Origin: Apis mellifera
Lineage: Eukaryota > Arthropoda > Insecta > Hymenoptera > Apidae
Assembly (NCBI RefSeq): GCF_003254395.2
Contig: NC_037648.1
Span: 11,100,009 to 11,164,008 of the forward strand
DNA length: 64,000 nucleotides
Reading direction: 5' to 3'
Under the pieces are notes generated by a model that saw only the letters and a program-made list of their open reading frames with translations, was not told the DNA's origin and ran no database searches. Of the stretch, positions 38,540 through 52,036 are shown in pieces (position 1 is the first letter of the stretch; each line of letters starts with the position of its first letter). The position numbers and the translations under genes were made by a program.

Positions 38540-40582
38540 TTATTTTAACGACAGCATCATAGTAAAGTACGATATACAAGCTTTGAAAGTCTTGGAATGA
38601 AAAAATTATAAAAATTAAATTTAATTAATAATAATTGTGATACCTATACGAGTATTGTGTTACATACTGTTCCAAAGTTTTCCATATTCAACTCGTACAA
38701 TCCGTATACTGTTAACGCGCATGATTTTTTACTCCTCATTAACATTATGTTGAACATTTTTTGAATTTTTACTGGTAATTTATACCACATAGAACAATAT
38801 CTGTTGAAATGAAACATTATTTTTTTGTATATAATTTATAATATATATTATTTGTGTTTTGTAGGATATTATGTATGCATACATTGTATTGGAAAGTTCG
38901 GCACAATGATCGAGAAGAATCTGTCCAGGTAAGCTAAGCACAAATAAATGAAATTGATTGGCTCCACAAAATACAGCGTTTCTGATCGCCTCTTGTGGTC
39001 TGGTATCCAAATTCACGGCTAACTGAAAATATAAAATTATTAAAAATTTTTCTAATTTTATTTTCGTTTTCTGAACGAATTAGAATTGTCTTTACTTGAA
39101 AAGCTGTAGTGCTTATACCCATTATATTTATTCCAATCTGAAGCAAATAACTCAGTTGGCTACTATTATTTAGAATATTATAAAACCTAAAAATAAAAAA
39201 TTAGTAATGTTTGTTAATTATTTGATAATTTTTTACAATTGATCGATAAATACTAACTTGATTGCTTTCTTGTGCTTTATCACGCAATTTTTCAATTCTT
39301 TATATGAGCACTTTTCAATATCAGTAAACACTGTCAAATCTTTTACTGTTTTTTGAATTTCGTAACTGAATTTATAATCAAGAATTAGAAATAGTTAGAA
39401 AAAATAATCACGATTTGATTGTACATTTCTTTTATATTTACCTACACACCGCGAACAATCCACACACATGATGAATTATAATTATATACAAAGAATCTAC
39501 GGTAATTACGATCATCACGATAACAATTGCACCCCAAGCCAATTGCAAATACACGTAGAAAAAGTAATCATCAGCGTTAAAAACCATGTAATTGACTCTA
39601 AGTAATTGTTGTCGTGATCGAGTTTGATTTAATGCATCAATCATATCCAGAATAGGAAAGTACATAGGAACAAGTAAAAACAATATCAAAAAAGACAATA
39701 AAGTATCTGGAAAGAATAGAAGTTAAATGCAAAATAATAAGAAAATAAATTTGTGTATAAAATTCTTTAAAATTAAAAAATTAAAACACGATAGCTTACT
39801 GCGATATAAGTGCGCTATTTTGCTACCCTGAATAGTGATTTCTTCTAGAATATGCAATTCATTTAATTTCAACTCATCCCATTCTTTCACCACAAATTCT
39901 AATAGTTTATTAAACTATAAGTACAAATATATTTTTTAGACTTTGTATATATAAAAAAAAAAAAAAAGAAAATTTTTATTACATGGTGTTTTTCACATAC
40001 ATTTTCTCTATTGAAATGCACATTCAATATTTTAACAACACTGCTCAAACTTGCGCATAAATTCGGCAAACATTCCATTACTGCATCCGTATTCTTGTCA
40101 TGTATCGATACATATATTTCAAATGTCTAACATGTTTCCGATTGTTTAACAATATTACCTAATTATTTACTTTGTTTTTTACGCGCAATTTGTTATATTC
40201 ATATTTTTTTATTTTATATTTAATTTATACCATTATTTGCTATAACATTCATGTTTTCCTTACCGTTGGTATAAATATAGCTATCATGCTAATCAACATA
40301 ATAATAGTAATAATATTTCTGTATTTACATTCTTGATATGGATCTTGTCCCAAAAATTGTAAATATTTCTTGAGAACTTTATAATAAGGAATGTCGAATA
40401 TATTGGAATATTCTTTTCCCGTTTTCTGAAACACTTTAAATTTAAATTAATTCCACGAAAAAATTATTTTTCAATCAACTATTTTAAATACTATATAAAT
40501 ATTAATTAAGATTATATGTTAATATTAAAATAAAAGTTTAAATTTATCTCGATAATTTGCATCTTTTTATCTTACTATCCAT
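38540..40582 (-). CDS. Odorant receptor, array member 8
   Basis: Intact ten-exon odorant receptor. Exon 1 is ATGGATA at 40576-40582; other exons at about 40263-40430, 40002-40124, 39803-39915, 39443-39704, 39258-39366, 39095-39186, 38883-39022, 38667-38800 and 38540-38590. Reading: MDMFQKTGKEYSNIFDIPYY, LDMIDALNQTRSRQQLLRV, YLQLAWGAIVIVM, FYNILNNSSQLSYLLQIGIN, NLDTRPQEAIRNAVFCGANQ (one residue longer than the LDRPEEA of its relatives), SLPGQILLDHCAELSNT, WYKLPVKIQKMFNIMLM, tail KACISYFTMMLSLK. The last codon of exon 5 gives Ser where others have Gly. Its upstream region lacks the module shared by members 1-7. Confidence 0.9.
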
Positions 40583-41792
40583 ATTTCCAAATTTGTCGAA
40601 TAATAAGACGTACAAGCGAATTTAGTGTATACATATGGCAACATACGTTTTAACAAAACTGTCGAGAAAAATAAAAAAGAATTCTTTATAAAGTCAGGGT
40701 AGAAAATAATGCATGGTAAATTGATAAAGAAAGTTTATAGGTCTTTTTCGTTCTATAGCAATATTATTCGCTTCGATTATTGTAACAAACGATAATTGTC
40801 CTTTCTGGACAAATATATATCATTATATCATTATATTAAAAATCAATAATGGCTGTCGTTGTCCTTTCTGGACAATGTATTATTGTATGTCATATCAGAA
40901 ATTTATGTGATGTGTAGATAGAAGATAAAAATTATGAAAAGTGATAAATTATCATTGCTTAGAACAGTAATTTAGAATATGAAAGCTGTTACTTTTCCTT
41001 CTTAAATCGATATTCCAGTTTGTTGAAAAATTCAATGATAAACAAAATCTTTTGAATTAAGAAAAAAAAAAATAATATTTCACTTACCCGAGTTAGTTTA
41101 GTTATCAGAAGTTATTATTTGTAGAGTGACAATTAATCTACTCTTAGTTTTACACAAAAATCTTCTTAAGAGAAATGTTTTGTACTTTTATATTTTGAAA
41201 AAGTGATAGCTCTTCTCTTTTTATGTATTATTAATAAAATTAAAAAATTTGAAATTTATAATATTTGTTATAAAAATTGATCAATCTTCAAATTAAATGT
41301 ATTCAAAATAAAAATGTGATGTTGATGATGAAATAATTAAATTTAAATATTTACAGATATGATCGCATTTGTTTAGTGGAAGTACAATATTCAAAGCAGA
41401 TTCAAGGAATCAAATTTAGAAATAAATTAAAAATTTTGGGAAATCTTTCGATAATCCAGAGGAAAAATTTCTATACAAATAATAAAGGTAAGTATAATAT
41501 CTAAAAATAATATAATTATACCAAATATTTTTTTAAAAAATGCAATATTATTTTCATGTTTTAATAATAATAGTATCAAAGACATAGGATTTATATATTT
41601 ATTATATGTATATATGCTTTATTTACGTGAAAATTTATTCCATGTATAATATTTTGACACATACATATTTAATATTATAATACAATATAAAGTAAATATG
41701 CATTATCACATCCATATAAATAATTGATTTTTAGTTCAATGCCTTTTCATTAAAAATCAGAATCAGCAAGAGAAAATCATTTTAATAATGAA
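40583..41792. promoter_or_regulatory. Spacer upstream of receptor 8 with duplicated palindromic motif
   Basis: The same 17-mer, TTGTCCTTTCTGGACAA, occurs at 40796-40812 and 40859-40875. Each copy has TTGTCC/GGACAA arms around a 5-nt centre. No shared receptor module and no gene are seen in the rest. Confidence 0.6.
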
Positions 41793-43846
41793 TCAGTCTT
41801 GTAAAGATAGGAAAATCGTAAAGTACGACATACATGTTTTCAATGCCTTGAAATATTAAAGAATATCGAGTACAGATCATTATTTATATTATGTAATGAA
41901 ATAATTATATAGTATTTTATACATTATTACGTACTATTCCAAAATTCTCGAGATTCAATTCCAATATTCCTCCTGCAGTCAATTTACATGGTTTACTAGA
42001 TTTTATTTGTATTATATGAAATATTTTTTGAACATTTGGAGGCATTCGATACCATGTTGTACAATATCTATTGTAAAATTAATATAAATATTATTATTAT
42101 ATAAAAATTAATATAAATGTTAATAAAAATATTAATTAATTGATAATTTTTTAAAATGATTAAAATATATTTTTGAACATACATATTATTGGATAATTTT
42201 GAACTTTGATCCGCAATCACCTGTCCAGTTAGAGTAATAATAAATAAATGAAATTGTGCAGCTATAAGAAATAAACTAATTCTGAAAGCTTCTTCAGGTT
42301 TATGCAGATACATAACGATCTAATAAAAAATATTAAATATATTTAATATTCTATGTATTAATGTTTATTTTGCAATAAACATTATAATAAAATAATTAAT
42401 AAATCTTACTTGTACAGCTATTATGCTAATGCCGATTATAGTTAATGATATTTGAAGGAAATAACTATTACGACTGCTTTTATTCATTATCTCGAAAAAT
42501 CTTGAAATGTAACAAAAAAAAAAAAATGAATGAGAATGAAATTAATTTTATATAATTAATTATTTTACTAACTTGTAGGCCTTGTTATGCGTCATCACAC
42601 ATTGTCTAAACAGTTCATTTTCATTGTGTCTATCATTGCATTCTGTTGCTTTCGCAATCTGATACCTATATATATTTTTATAGTTTATATTTTAACAGTT
42701 TCTTACACTTCTTAAATATTTTATGTTAAAGCAAATTTAATCAATGGAGATAATTTAAAAAACGAAGATCATTTTCATTATTTTTCACACATAATATACA
42801 AATTAGAATCTTATGAAATTATTTTTTACAATATAATATATTGTCCACAAAAAGTATTTCTCTAGTATTATTTCACTTACCCGCACATAGCAAATAAACC
42901 GGAAGCGTGGTGTATGATAAGCATATATAATGAATCTATGGTGACAGTAATCATTATAATTACAAATGAACTCCAAACTGAATGGAAATAAATAGGATAA
43001 AAGTATTCATCCTCGTTTACAAAGTATTTCATTTTAAATATTTGAAATTGTTGGCGAGTTTCATTGAGCGGGAAAACAATATCCAAAAACGAAGGAAACA
43101 ATGGAAGTAATAAAAATAGTAGCAGAGCTGACAATAAAACATCTAAAAATAATATTAATAGTAATCAAAAAAATATCCTAATATGTAGGATGTACAAAAT
43201 TCATTTAAAAATGATCTATCACAATTACTTTTATATATTTCGGCAAATTTATTTCCCTGTTTAGTAAATTCATCAAGAATACACGTTTGATTTCTATCAT
43301 TTTTCATTTCCCATTCTTTTGACATAAGATCGAACAGTTTATCAAACTGAAAAATATATTTGTATTCTATGATTTTTGTTCTCACTCATAGAATTTTTCA
43401 TGAAGTTAAATAAATAAATACATTTTTCTTATTAATTCTATGATTTAGCAATTTTATTGCACAACTTATTGTTGCAAACACTATGGGTATAATTTCCATC
43501 AAAGCATTCAAGTTCTTTTCTACAATTGATATGTAAACTCGTGATAGCTATCGAATAGAAAGTTTTTATTATGACATTATTTAGTTAAATTAAATTATAT
43601 TCATAACATGTTTTTATCTATTTCATAGAAATTTGTATATGTACATTTAAGCAATTGTAATCTTTTCACTTACCCCTGGAATTAAGAAACTTATCAAACT
43701 GCATATCATCACATTTGTATTAAATTCCTTGTTCCATCGTGATTGATTTGGATACTGTCCCAAGAATTTTAGATATTTTTTAAAAGTTTTATAATAAGAA
43801 ATATCAAATACAGTGCTTTTGTATTTTCCATTTTTCTGGAACACTA
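41793..43846 (-). CDS. Odorant receptor, array member 9 (start exon not found)
   Basis: The most divergent member at the array's right end. Nine exons are clear: about 43674-43845, 43421-43551, 43228-43349, 42882-43142, 42573-42665, 42412-42503, 42184-42317, 41935-42067 and 41793-41846. Reading: FQKNGKYKSTVFDISYYKTF, KYLKFLGQYPNQS, LDIVFPLNETRQQFQIFKM, FFEIMNKSSRNSYFLQISL, EEAFRISLFLIAAQFHLF, TLTGQVIADQSSKLSNN, TTWYRMPPNVQKIFHIIQ, tail KTCMSYFTIFLSLQD. The frame is open throughout. Exon 2 starts with an AG-preceded TGTTCCAG, so a short upstream start exon ending in phase 1 is needed, but no ATGxxTA-GTAAG is visible in the next 1.4 kb. The start is therefore missing, displaced or lost. Confidence 0.82.
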
Positions 43847-44912
43847 AATAATATATGTAATATATAATATATAGATTTATATATAATATATTATATACAA
43901 ATATATAAAGTTAGTATTAATTGAATAAATAACATAATATTTCTTTTACAATTTCATAAAAATTATTTTTATTTTAAAATTATTATATAATAACTTCTAA
44001 AATGATAATTTTATTTTATTATTATTATTGTTAATTTTAATATAGAAATAATATAAATTTCTAATGAAATATTTATTTTCTTTATAATTTAATTTTATTA
44101 TATTAATATTATATTCGTAATTATAAATTTTATATTATAAAATAAAATAATAAGATATATATTGAATTGATTTCATACTATTAGACTTTTTTAATTATAG
44201 AATTAGAATTGACAAAAAAATGTATAGTCGTAATGTTTATCTAATACTGATCTACTAAGAATGGTTTATAAAAATTGTTCTTTATAAAGTTAAAGTAAAT
44301 ATAGTGTTATAAAATTTTTAAAAATTTTATATATTTTTAACGAGGATAGTTATCATGATTGACGAAGTAAATGTGTGCCATATTTTTGTTTCCCATCATA
44401 AGTCATCATTATATACAGCTATTTATTACGTAATTTTCTATACTATAGTATTATTTAAAAAAGTGCAATAGATAAAACTTTTGATTGACGTTTAAATTTT
44501 TTTCAAATCTTATTTTGAATTGTAGAACAATATTTGCAATCAAAGATAAAGAAACAAATATTTTTTATAAATATTTCAAAATAATTTCAAATAATAATAA
44601 AATTTTTACGTAAATTCTGAATTTGTAAAAAAATTCCATAATATAGGATTTCTAACAATGTGTTTTTAAGAAAAACTTTTTTATTTATCTTAAGAAAAAC
44701 TTTTTCTTATTTAAAACAAATTTACAAAAATATTTTAATAATTTAATTTTTTAAATAATTTTATAAATAATTTAAATAATAAATAATTTAAAAATATTTT
44801 TTTAATAAATAATTTAAATGTATTATTTTTAATATAACTTTTCAAAATTGTTAATATTTTTATAGCAATGGTAAATATTTTAAAAAATTTAAAATTTCAT
44901 TATTTCGATATA

Positions 44913-44953
<41 letters not shown>

Positions 44954-45328
44954 GAAATAAAAGAAAAGAATATTATTTAAGAATTTTTATTATACATCAT
45001 ACATTATATATTATATATGTATTATGTAATGTAATATATTATATAATATATTATATACATTAATACATTTTCACAAAAAAGTAATATTTCTTATAAAGTG
45101 TTTAAATATTCCCACATTTTGTATATCATTTTATTTTCAAAAGATGTCACTGTAATAACATACAATAACTGTAACCTTAGTATATTGTGGTTACGAGTTA
45201 CCTATCCAGTATCGAACTCTGCATCGCAAGTTTCGGTTACAAACGTACTCGGGGTTTGTTGTTCATTCGCTTGGTGTGTTATATGTGTTTATATTGGTTT
45301 TCTGTGTAAAAACTACAAAATTTTCATA
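43847..45328. other. AT-rich spacer between the receptor array and TFIIS
   Basis: Mostly low-complexity A/T, including a (TA)n tract at 44921-44949. From about 45170 base composition is less AT-rich (TATCCAGTATCGAACTCTGC and on), marking the TFIIS promoter and 5' UTR. No receptor start exon or relic is recognised. Confidence 0.55.
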
Positions 45329-47177
45329 ATGAGTGCTGAAGAAGAAGTCTTACGAATCCAAAAGAAATTGAACAAGATGTCGAGCGGTGACGGGACGGTG
45401 AGTAAGTGAGTAAAATATAGTTGTGTATCCCGCTCGGCATATTGGAGGCTTAATAAAGCTCTTTTCCAATATTATAAAGTACGATTATATTGTAATGTGT
45501 AAATGTGAATAAATATGAATCTATTATCATTCGAATTTTTGTTGAAAAAATAAATGTTTATTCGTATGAATATTTTATTGACACAATCATACGATATTAA
45601 TTGTAGCTTTACAATGTATTGTAAAGCTTTAATATCTGGTATACTAATTTTAATGCGTTCATATAACATTGCCAAAGTTAAATCATTTTTTTATTATAAA
45701 AATTTACCAAAATATGTGCTATAAATCTTTTTATTTATATGAGCATTGAATATGTAATTAAAACCTTTAATTACATTAATTCAATATAAATAAAATATTT
45801 TATAATTTGATTGTTTATGCTAAATATCGTTTTAAAAAATTATAAGTTACATCATTGAATGAAGTTGTTTATACATGTTTTAATGATGAAGATATAATTA
45901 TAATATATTCATTATATAAAAAATGCTAAAAATATGATAAAATATAATACTTCGAATTTAAATTAATTATAGTACTATAAGTTCAGAAAATTATTTAAAT
46001 ATAATATATTTACATGCAATTATGATTATAAAAAATGATTATACATTATGATTATATATTGTGAAAAATATATGAATGAATTATACATATTTTGTATTTT
46101 TTTATATCAAAAAAAAATTTTTTCATTACAGGGACAAGAACAAGCATTGGAATTACTTAAAATATTACAAAAATTACCAGTTGATTTAGAATTATTAACA
46201 AAGACGCGAATTGGAATGACAGTAAATGCATTAAGAAAATCAAGTACAGATGAAGAAGTTATATCATTATCTAAAACACTTATTAAAAACTGGAAAAAAT
46301 TCTTATCTGGTAAAAAAATAAATCTATATAAATAAAATATTATAAGTATAATAAATTTTAATAGATAATTATGTGAAATAAAATTACATATTATAACTTT
46401 TTTTTACAGGATCTAATAAAGAAAAAGATTCTACTTCTTCAAGTAGTTCAAAGAAAAAAGATGATAAATCAGAAAAAAATAAAGATGATGGAGATCAAAA
46501 AAAAGATAAGGATAATGCAGATGGAAGTGATGTCAAAATGAAAGAAGAAAAACCTCATAAAGATAATCAGAGAAAACAGTCAACATTTCCTGCTCCTACA
46601 ACAACAGATGCTGTAAGACTTAAATGTAGGGAATTGCTGGCAGCAGCTCTAAGAGTAGATGGAAACACAATTGAAGGCTGTGCTACTCCAGAAGAATTAG
46701 CAGAAGAATTGGAAGAAGCAATTTATGCAGAATTTAAAAATACTGATAATAGATATAAAAATAGGGTAAACTTTTATTTTTTCAACATATTTTTGTATGT
46801 TTATTATAAATATAATTTAATCATATGCTTTTATTGTCTAGGTACGAAGTAGAGTTGCTAATTTACGTGATATAAAAAATCCTAATCTTCGAACGAATTT
46901 TATTGCTGGTGCTATTACACCTGCAAGGCTTGCTGTTATGACCGCAGAAGAAATGGCAAGCGATGAAATAAAACAATTAAGAGAACAGTTTAAAAAGGAG
47001 GCAATCAATGATGCACAACTTGCTACAGTGCAAGGAACGAAAACTGATCTATTAAAATGTGGAAAGTGCAAAAAACGAAATTGTACTTACAATCAAGTGC
47101 AAACGCGTTCAGCTGATGAACCTATGACTACTTTTGTGTTATGCAATGAATGCGGAAATCGATGGAAGTTTTGCTAA
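45329..47177 (+). CDS. TfIIS: Transcription elongation factor TFIIS
   Basis: Nuclear factor that inserts into backtracked RNA polymerase II and stimulates transcript cleavage. Exons 45329-45397, 46132-46309, 46410-46765, 46842-47177; 939 nt, 312 aa, the normal length. Domain I (LW/TFIIS-N) reads MSAEEEVLRIQKKLNKM, then ALELLKILQKLPVDLELL and GMTVNALRK. A Ser/Lys/Asp-rich linker follows. Domain II contains VRLKCRELLAAALR and SRVANLRDIKNPNLR. Domain III is the zinc ribbon CGKCKKRNCTYNQVQ with RSADEPMTTFVLC (the invariant Asp-Glu hairpin that reaches the polymerase active site) and CNECGNRWKFC. All four zinc cysteines and the DE pair are present. Intron 1 is 734 bp of AT-rich DNA with nothing recognisable. 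Confidence 0.96.
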
Positions 47178-48285
47178 ATATTTTTACTTTCCATAATTTT
47201 TTCTGATTGTGAAAAAAATGGAAAGAAAAATGTATTTCGTTCAAGACTTATCTATTAATAATTATTAGAGTTAAAAGTCACTGAAAATATATTTACCATT
47301 CACAGATTGCATTGTACACTTAGTGTGATTTTAATCTTTTAAAATATTCAGTTTTTATTCTATTGTATATACTGGCATTGTCATTTATAAGATCTCAGCT
47401 TTAAAAAACTCAGCTTTATCAAATTAAAAAAATTATCAATTATTAAATTAAATAGATTACTTTTAATATTTTTTCTTGTTTTAAGACCAGCAGTCTTTGC
47501 TGCTAAAGACCTTAATTTGTGAATGAAATTACAATTAAATATTTGACTTTGCATTGTATGAGTTTATATCTTATCTGTGAAGAATTCAAAATTGTGGGTA
47601 CACTTCTGAAATACATATATGTAATTATAATGTAGTATTTTTGGAACCCTTTTTAATAATATAATATAATAGTCAAAATTGAATATTAAAAATGTGATAA
47701 ACATTGTGATAAAAATTTTGTTTCTATTGTATAGTTTGAAAAATTCATATGATTTAATGATTGAATAACAACTGTATTTTTTTCAATTGATTTTATTATA
47801 TTCTTGATAGTTTTTATAAGTCGCCGTTAGAGACCGCCACAAGATTTCGATGTTTCTAGCAATTTAGATTTAACGGTTTACACACTGCGCGTACACTAAT
47901 TTCTAACCTAATATCAATGTCATTTGTGTTATTCTATGTTCATGTAGTATAACATTTATATAGTATATTTTCGAATGCTTTCTAAATCATTTATGAATTA
48001 TTAGTAAGATCAAATAAAAAGATGAAGTTACGTGATTTTATCTACGTTAAAAGATAACGTATAAATATATAACAGCTTTACTATAATGATATTTTCAAAT
48101 GTCTTTTGAAATTAATAGAAGATTCGAAAAATATCAACAATAGCATAAGCAATGTTTTCTAATACCTGTATATAATGTTTGTATATAATAATTATTGACT
48201 TGTTCAAAATATTTTATGACATAACAAAAAATAATTCATTAAAAAACTAGTTAAAATATAAAGTGAATGATTTTTAATAGTCACT
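47178..48285. other. Intergenic between TFIIS and Rubicon
   Basis: TFIIS 3' UTR followed by the Rubicon promoter side. A small region near 47820-47940 is less AT-rich (GTCGCCGTTAGAGACCGCC), plausibly promoter. No gene is seen. Confidence 0.55.
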
Positions 48286-51200
48286 ATGTGTGGAGACGCC
48301 CACATCAAAGAGCAATGGCAACTTTTACAAAGTCTTCGATCTATTGTAGAAGGTTTATTAGTTGATGGTGTTTTAAACGTATGGAATGTTTATGGTGGTT
48401 TAAATCGTCTTCACAATGTAATGGAACGGATATTCAAACATGGCTGTCGAATATTTAATCGAAATGTAAGATAACATTTTCTTTACATTGTTTTCGCTTT
48501 TATAATTCTATAATTTATTTATATTTGTAGTTATATTTAATTATATATTAGTTTTTTTCTGTATTATTTTATAAAATAGAATCTTTTTCTAAAAAGGTAA
48601 TATAATTCTATTCTCTGTTATAATTGTTTGTTTACATTGACTGTGACATTAATTTTTTTGTTATTGAGAATTTCTTTCATTGTTTATATCTCTTATAGCA
48701 CAATCTTGACGTTTTTATTTATTTTTAATGTATTTTTATTTGCACACAATAATAAATAATGTAATATTATTATTAAAAAAAAAATAAAAATTAATAAAAT
48801 ATATTAGGGAGAACCAGATTGTTGGATTTTTATTCAAGGATTAAATTGGCTGCAGCCTTCTGTTGCATTGTCACCTGTTGTTTCTGATACAGAAGATTAC
48901 CTCTCAAATTTACCAACTCGAATCACAGCACATAAAGATATGTTATGGTTGTATAAAAGGTAATTATAAAAAATATTTGAATTTTTTAATGTTTTATAAT
49001 AAATATTTTCATTTAATATGTTAAAATAAATTATTGAGTTTATTCATATTATAAATTTATACATAATTTAATAATTATTATAATTATAATATAATTTAAT
49101 TATTATAATATAGTTTGGAAAATCATTCTTTGTCACACAAACTTTCATGGCTTTTGTCTGATAAGGAACATTTATTTTCTTGTTTTGAACCATGGGCATT
49201 TTTATGTCAAGAAAATTTAGCTGAAGCTACATTATTATGTCTAAGAGCAGTTGAAAGAAATCAACCTACATTACTTACAGAAATTGATCCATCTTTGGTA
49301 AGTAAAACAAATTTTATCTATTGTACATTTTTTTATCTTTATATAATTTCTACATTTTGATTATTTTTTTATTTAATATATGTATATATATATATATATA
49401 TGTATAATTTTTTTAGTTTTTACCTTCTTGGATTACTCCTAAAATAAATCAAAAAAAACATCGTAGATCTTCTTCATATCCAATAAATTTTTCAACCATA
49501 AATTTGCATAATGCAAGAGATAAAACTATACATGTTGAAAAATGTCAATTAGAATCATTAAAAATAGCTTCAGATAATAATATGCAACATGATGTTAGAT
49601 CTGATGAAAAAATTCAAGATAAAATATCAGATTCTAAAGAAATTAATGATATACCTTTAAAAAGTTGGAGTAGTCTCTCAGCATTAACTAAAAATTGTAT
49701 AACTCTAGAAAAAAATGTTTCTATATCTTCATCATATATGGCAAATAATAGTTCACATAAAAATCATGATTCTCAAACATCTTCTGTTGAATTATCAAAA
49801 ATAATTAATGTAAATTATGCTGAATTAAAACATTCAACATCAACAGTTATAGATAATAAATTACTTATAAAACCAAGAACTCCCATAAGGAAAATGAAAA
49901 ATAAAACTAAAATGAAAGAAACTCAATATATAAAGAAATCTAATGAAGATTCTGATGCATTAAATAATGAAGATGTGTCGATAAATACAGTAAAGGAATA
50001 TAGAATTCCATCTCTTATACCAAATGAAACGAGTTCAAATATATATAATACAAATTCTCCTGAAATAGAAATATCACAAAAACCAAGAAGAAAAACTTCC
50101 TTTTTACCAGGATCAGCACCTGAATTCATTAATCCATGGAATTTAGAAATTGAAGGACAAAAAGATATAAGAACACCAAAGAAAACTTTCATGGAAGATG
50201 GTGGGAGTAGTGTTCAACCTATGGCAATAGGATATTTTCCATGTCCAATAGAAGGTCAAAGTTTAACAAATTTCTTAGCATCTGCACAATTTTCCAGAGC
50301 AAATGCTGAATTGGATAGAGAAAACGCACATTTCAGTATTTCTGAGGCCATGATAGCTGCCATTGAACAAGTAAAATGTAATAGACAATGGCGTCTAATG
50401 GAAGAAGCAATTGAAGAAAGTGACGAAGAAATAAATAGCTTAAAACAAAGAATACGATTAAGACGCCGTCAGCGACAAGAAGAGCGATGTAAAAGAAGGA
50501 CGTGGAATCGTGAGTTATTAAGTGATGGCAAAACTGATACGACTACTACTGATCAAAGTGTTAGTCCATTATCAACCTCATCTGATACTCCATCAGAAAA
50601 TATATCCACTGATGACATAGAGGATTTAGAAGTAGATGACGAGCGAAATGCAGTAAAACTTAAGAATGCTGGGATTTCCATATCTATGGCATCTTTATAT
50701 TCTGATGCAGATTTATATCAATCATCCCCTGCTCATGAAACGGAATCAACATTAACAGAAAGTAGCATGTCTGCAGAAGGAGTAGCTTTATCACTTCTTA
50801 GCAAATTTAGTGAAAAACAATTACCGAGAGCAAGCGAATTACAATGGTTGGTTTCTGAAATAGATGTACCACAAAGATTATTACCGTTACCAAAAAGTTG
50901 GCCAATTAATCCAGATGATGCAGAAAATTCACAATCAATCCCTTTGCGCGGAACTACAGATTGGGCTCCACCAAGGCCTCAAATTATTTTTACATCACAT
51001 CCTCCACCAGTGTAAGTTTATGAGTTTAAAATATATATTAAAATTAAAATTAAAATATATTGCATAATTTTTTAATTAAATTTGATATTTCTTATAGGCG
51101 ACGCACTCTTATAGCTAAACAGAATTATAAATGTGCAGGATGTGGAATGAAAGTTGCGATAAAATATGCAAATAAATTTCGTTATTGTGAGTATTTAGGT

Positions 51201-52036
51201 AGATATTTCTGTACTGGATGTCATACCAATCAAGTAGCATTAATACCAGGAAAGATTTTATCTAAATGGGATTTTAATAGGTAAGAAACTAATTATTAGT
51301 TATTTATATATTTATATAAAATTATATATTACGATTATTAATTGTTTTTCCATTTAGATATCCTGTATCAAACTTTTCATATAGATTATTAGATCAAATG
51401 ACATCAGATCCATTATTTCAAATAAATGACTTAAATCCATTGTTATATAGACGTATAAAACAATTAGCCAAGACAAGACTATTACGTTCACAATTATTTT
51501 TCTTTAAAGATTTTCTATTTACCTGTCGATTCGCAACAAGGTATTTGTTATTTTTTATTTGTTTTATTTTTTTAATTATTTTATAAAATAATATTTTAAA
51601 ATTTATTATTTTTTTTTTAGTGTTCAAGATATATTAAAAAAAGAACCAAATTATATAATAAGCGAACCTCATATATATTCTATTCAAGATTTGATGCATG
51701 TTAAGTATGGTATTTTACCAATGAGACTACAAGAATTAGTTCAAATGTGTAATATGCATATTATGGGCTGTGAGGTAATGTTAAAATTGATTTAAATTAG
51801 ATATGCATATCTTTAATGAGAATTGATCTTACTTTTAGTTATGCCAAGCTAGGGGATTTGTATGCGAATTATGTTATTCCAAAGATGTCATATTTCCATG
51901 GGAATTTTCAAAAGTTAATAGGTGTGAAATGTGCGGTGCATGTTTTCATAACGAATGTAAGCAAAATTTTAATAAGATAGATTGTCCGCGCTGCATTCGT
52001 TTACGTGCTAGACAAATATCTAGAGAACAATTTTGA
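48286..52036 (+). CDS. Rubcn: Rubicon: RUN-domain Beclin-1-interacting cysteine-rich protein
   Basis: Negative regulator of autophagosome and endosome maturation that binds the PI3K class III (Beclin-1/UVRAG/Vps34) complex and Rab7. Exons 48286-48465, 48808-48959, 49114-49297, 49417-51011, 51098-51280, 51358-51540, 51621-51774, 51839-52036; 2829 nt, 942 aa. The first three exons encode the RUN domain (LLQSLRSIVEGLLVDGVLNV, FKHGCRIFN, CFEPWAFLCQENLAEA). The long exon 4 is mostly disordered and Ser/Asn/Lys-rich, with a charged coiled segment near LKQRIRLRRRQRQEERCKR. The C-terminal Rubicon-homology domain is cysteine-rich: YKCAGCGMKV, RYFCTGCHTN, GFVCELCYSKD, CEMCGACFHNECK, CPRC. Start: first ATG, immediately followed by the conserved RUN N-terminus. 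Convergent with cyclin B3. Confidence 0.93.

Noticed and set aside
16377..43846. Regular 2.9-kb periodicity, considered as satellite DNA
   Set aside because: Each unit is a complete, individually diverged multi-exon receptor gene under apparent coding constraint.
47480..47512. Small hairpin near TFIIS 3' end (GTCTTT ... AAAGAC)
   Set aside because: Arms of 5-6 bp are too short to call an RNA gene or processed hairpin in this background.
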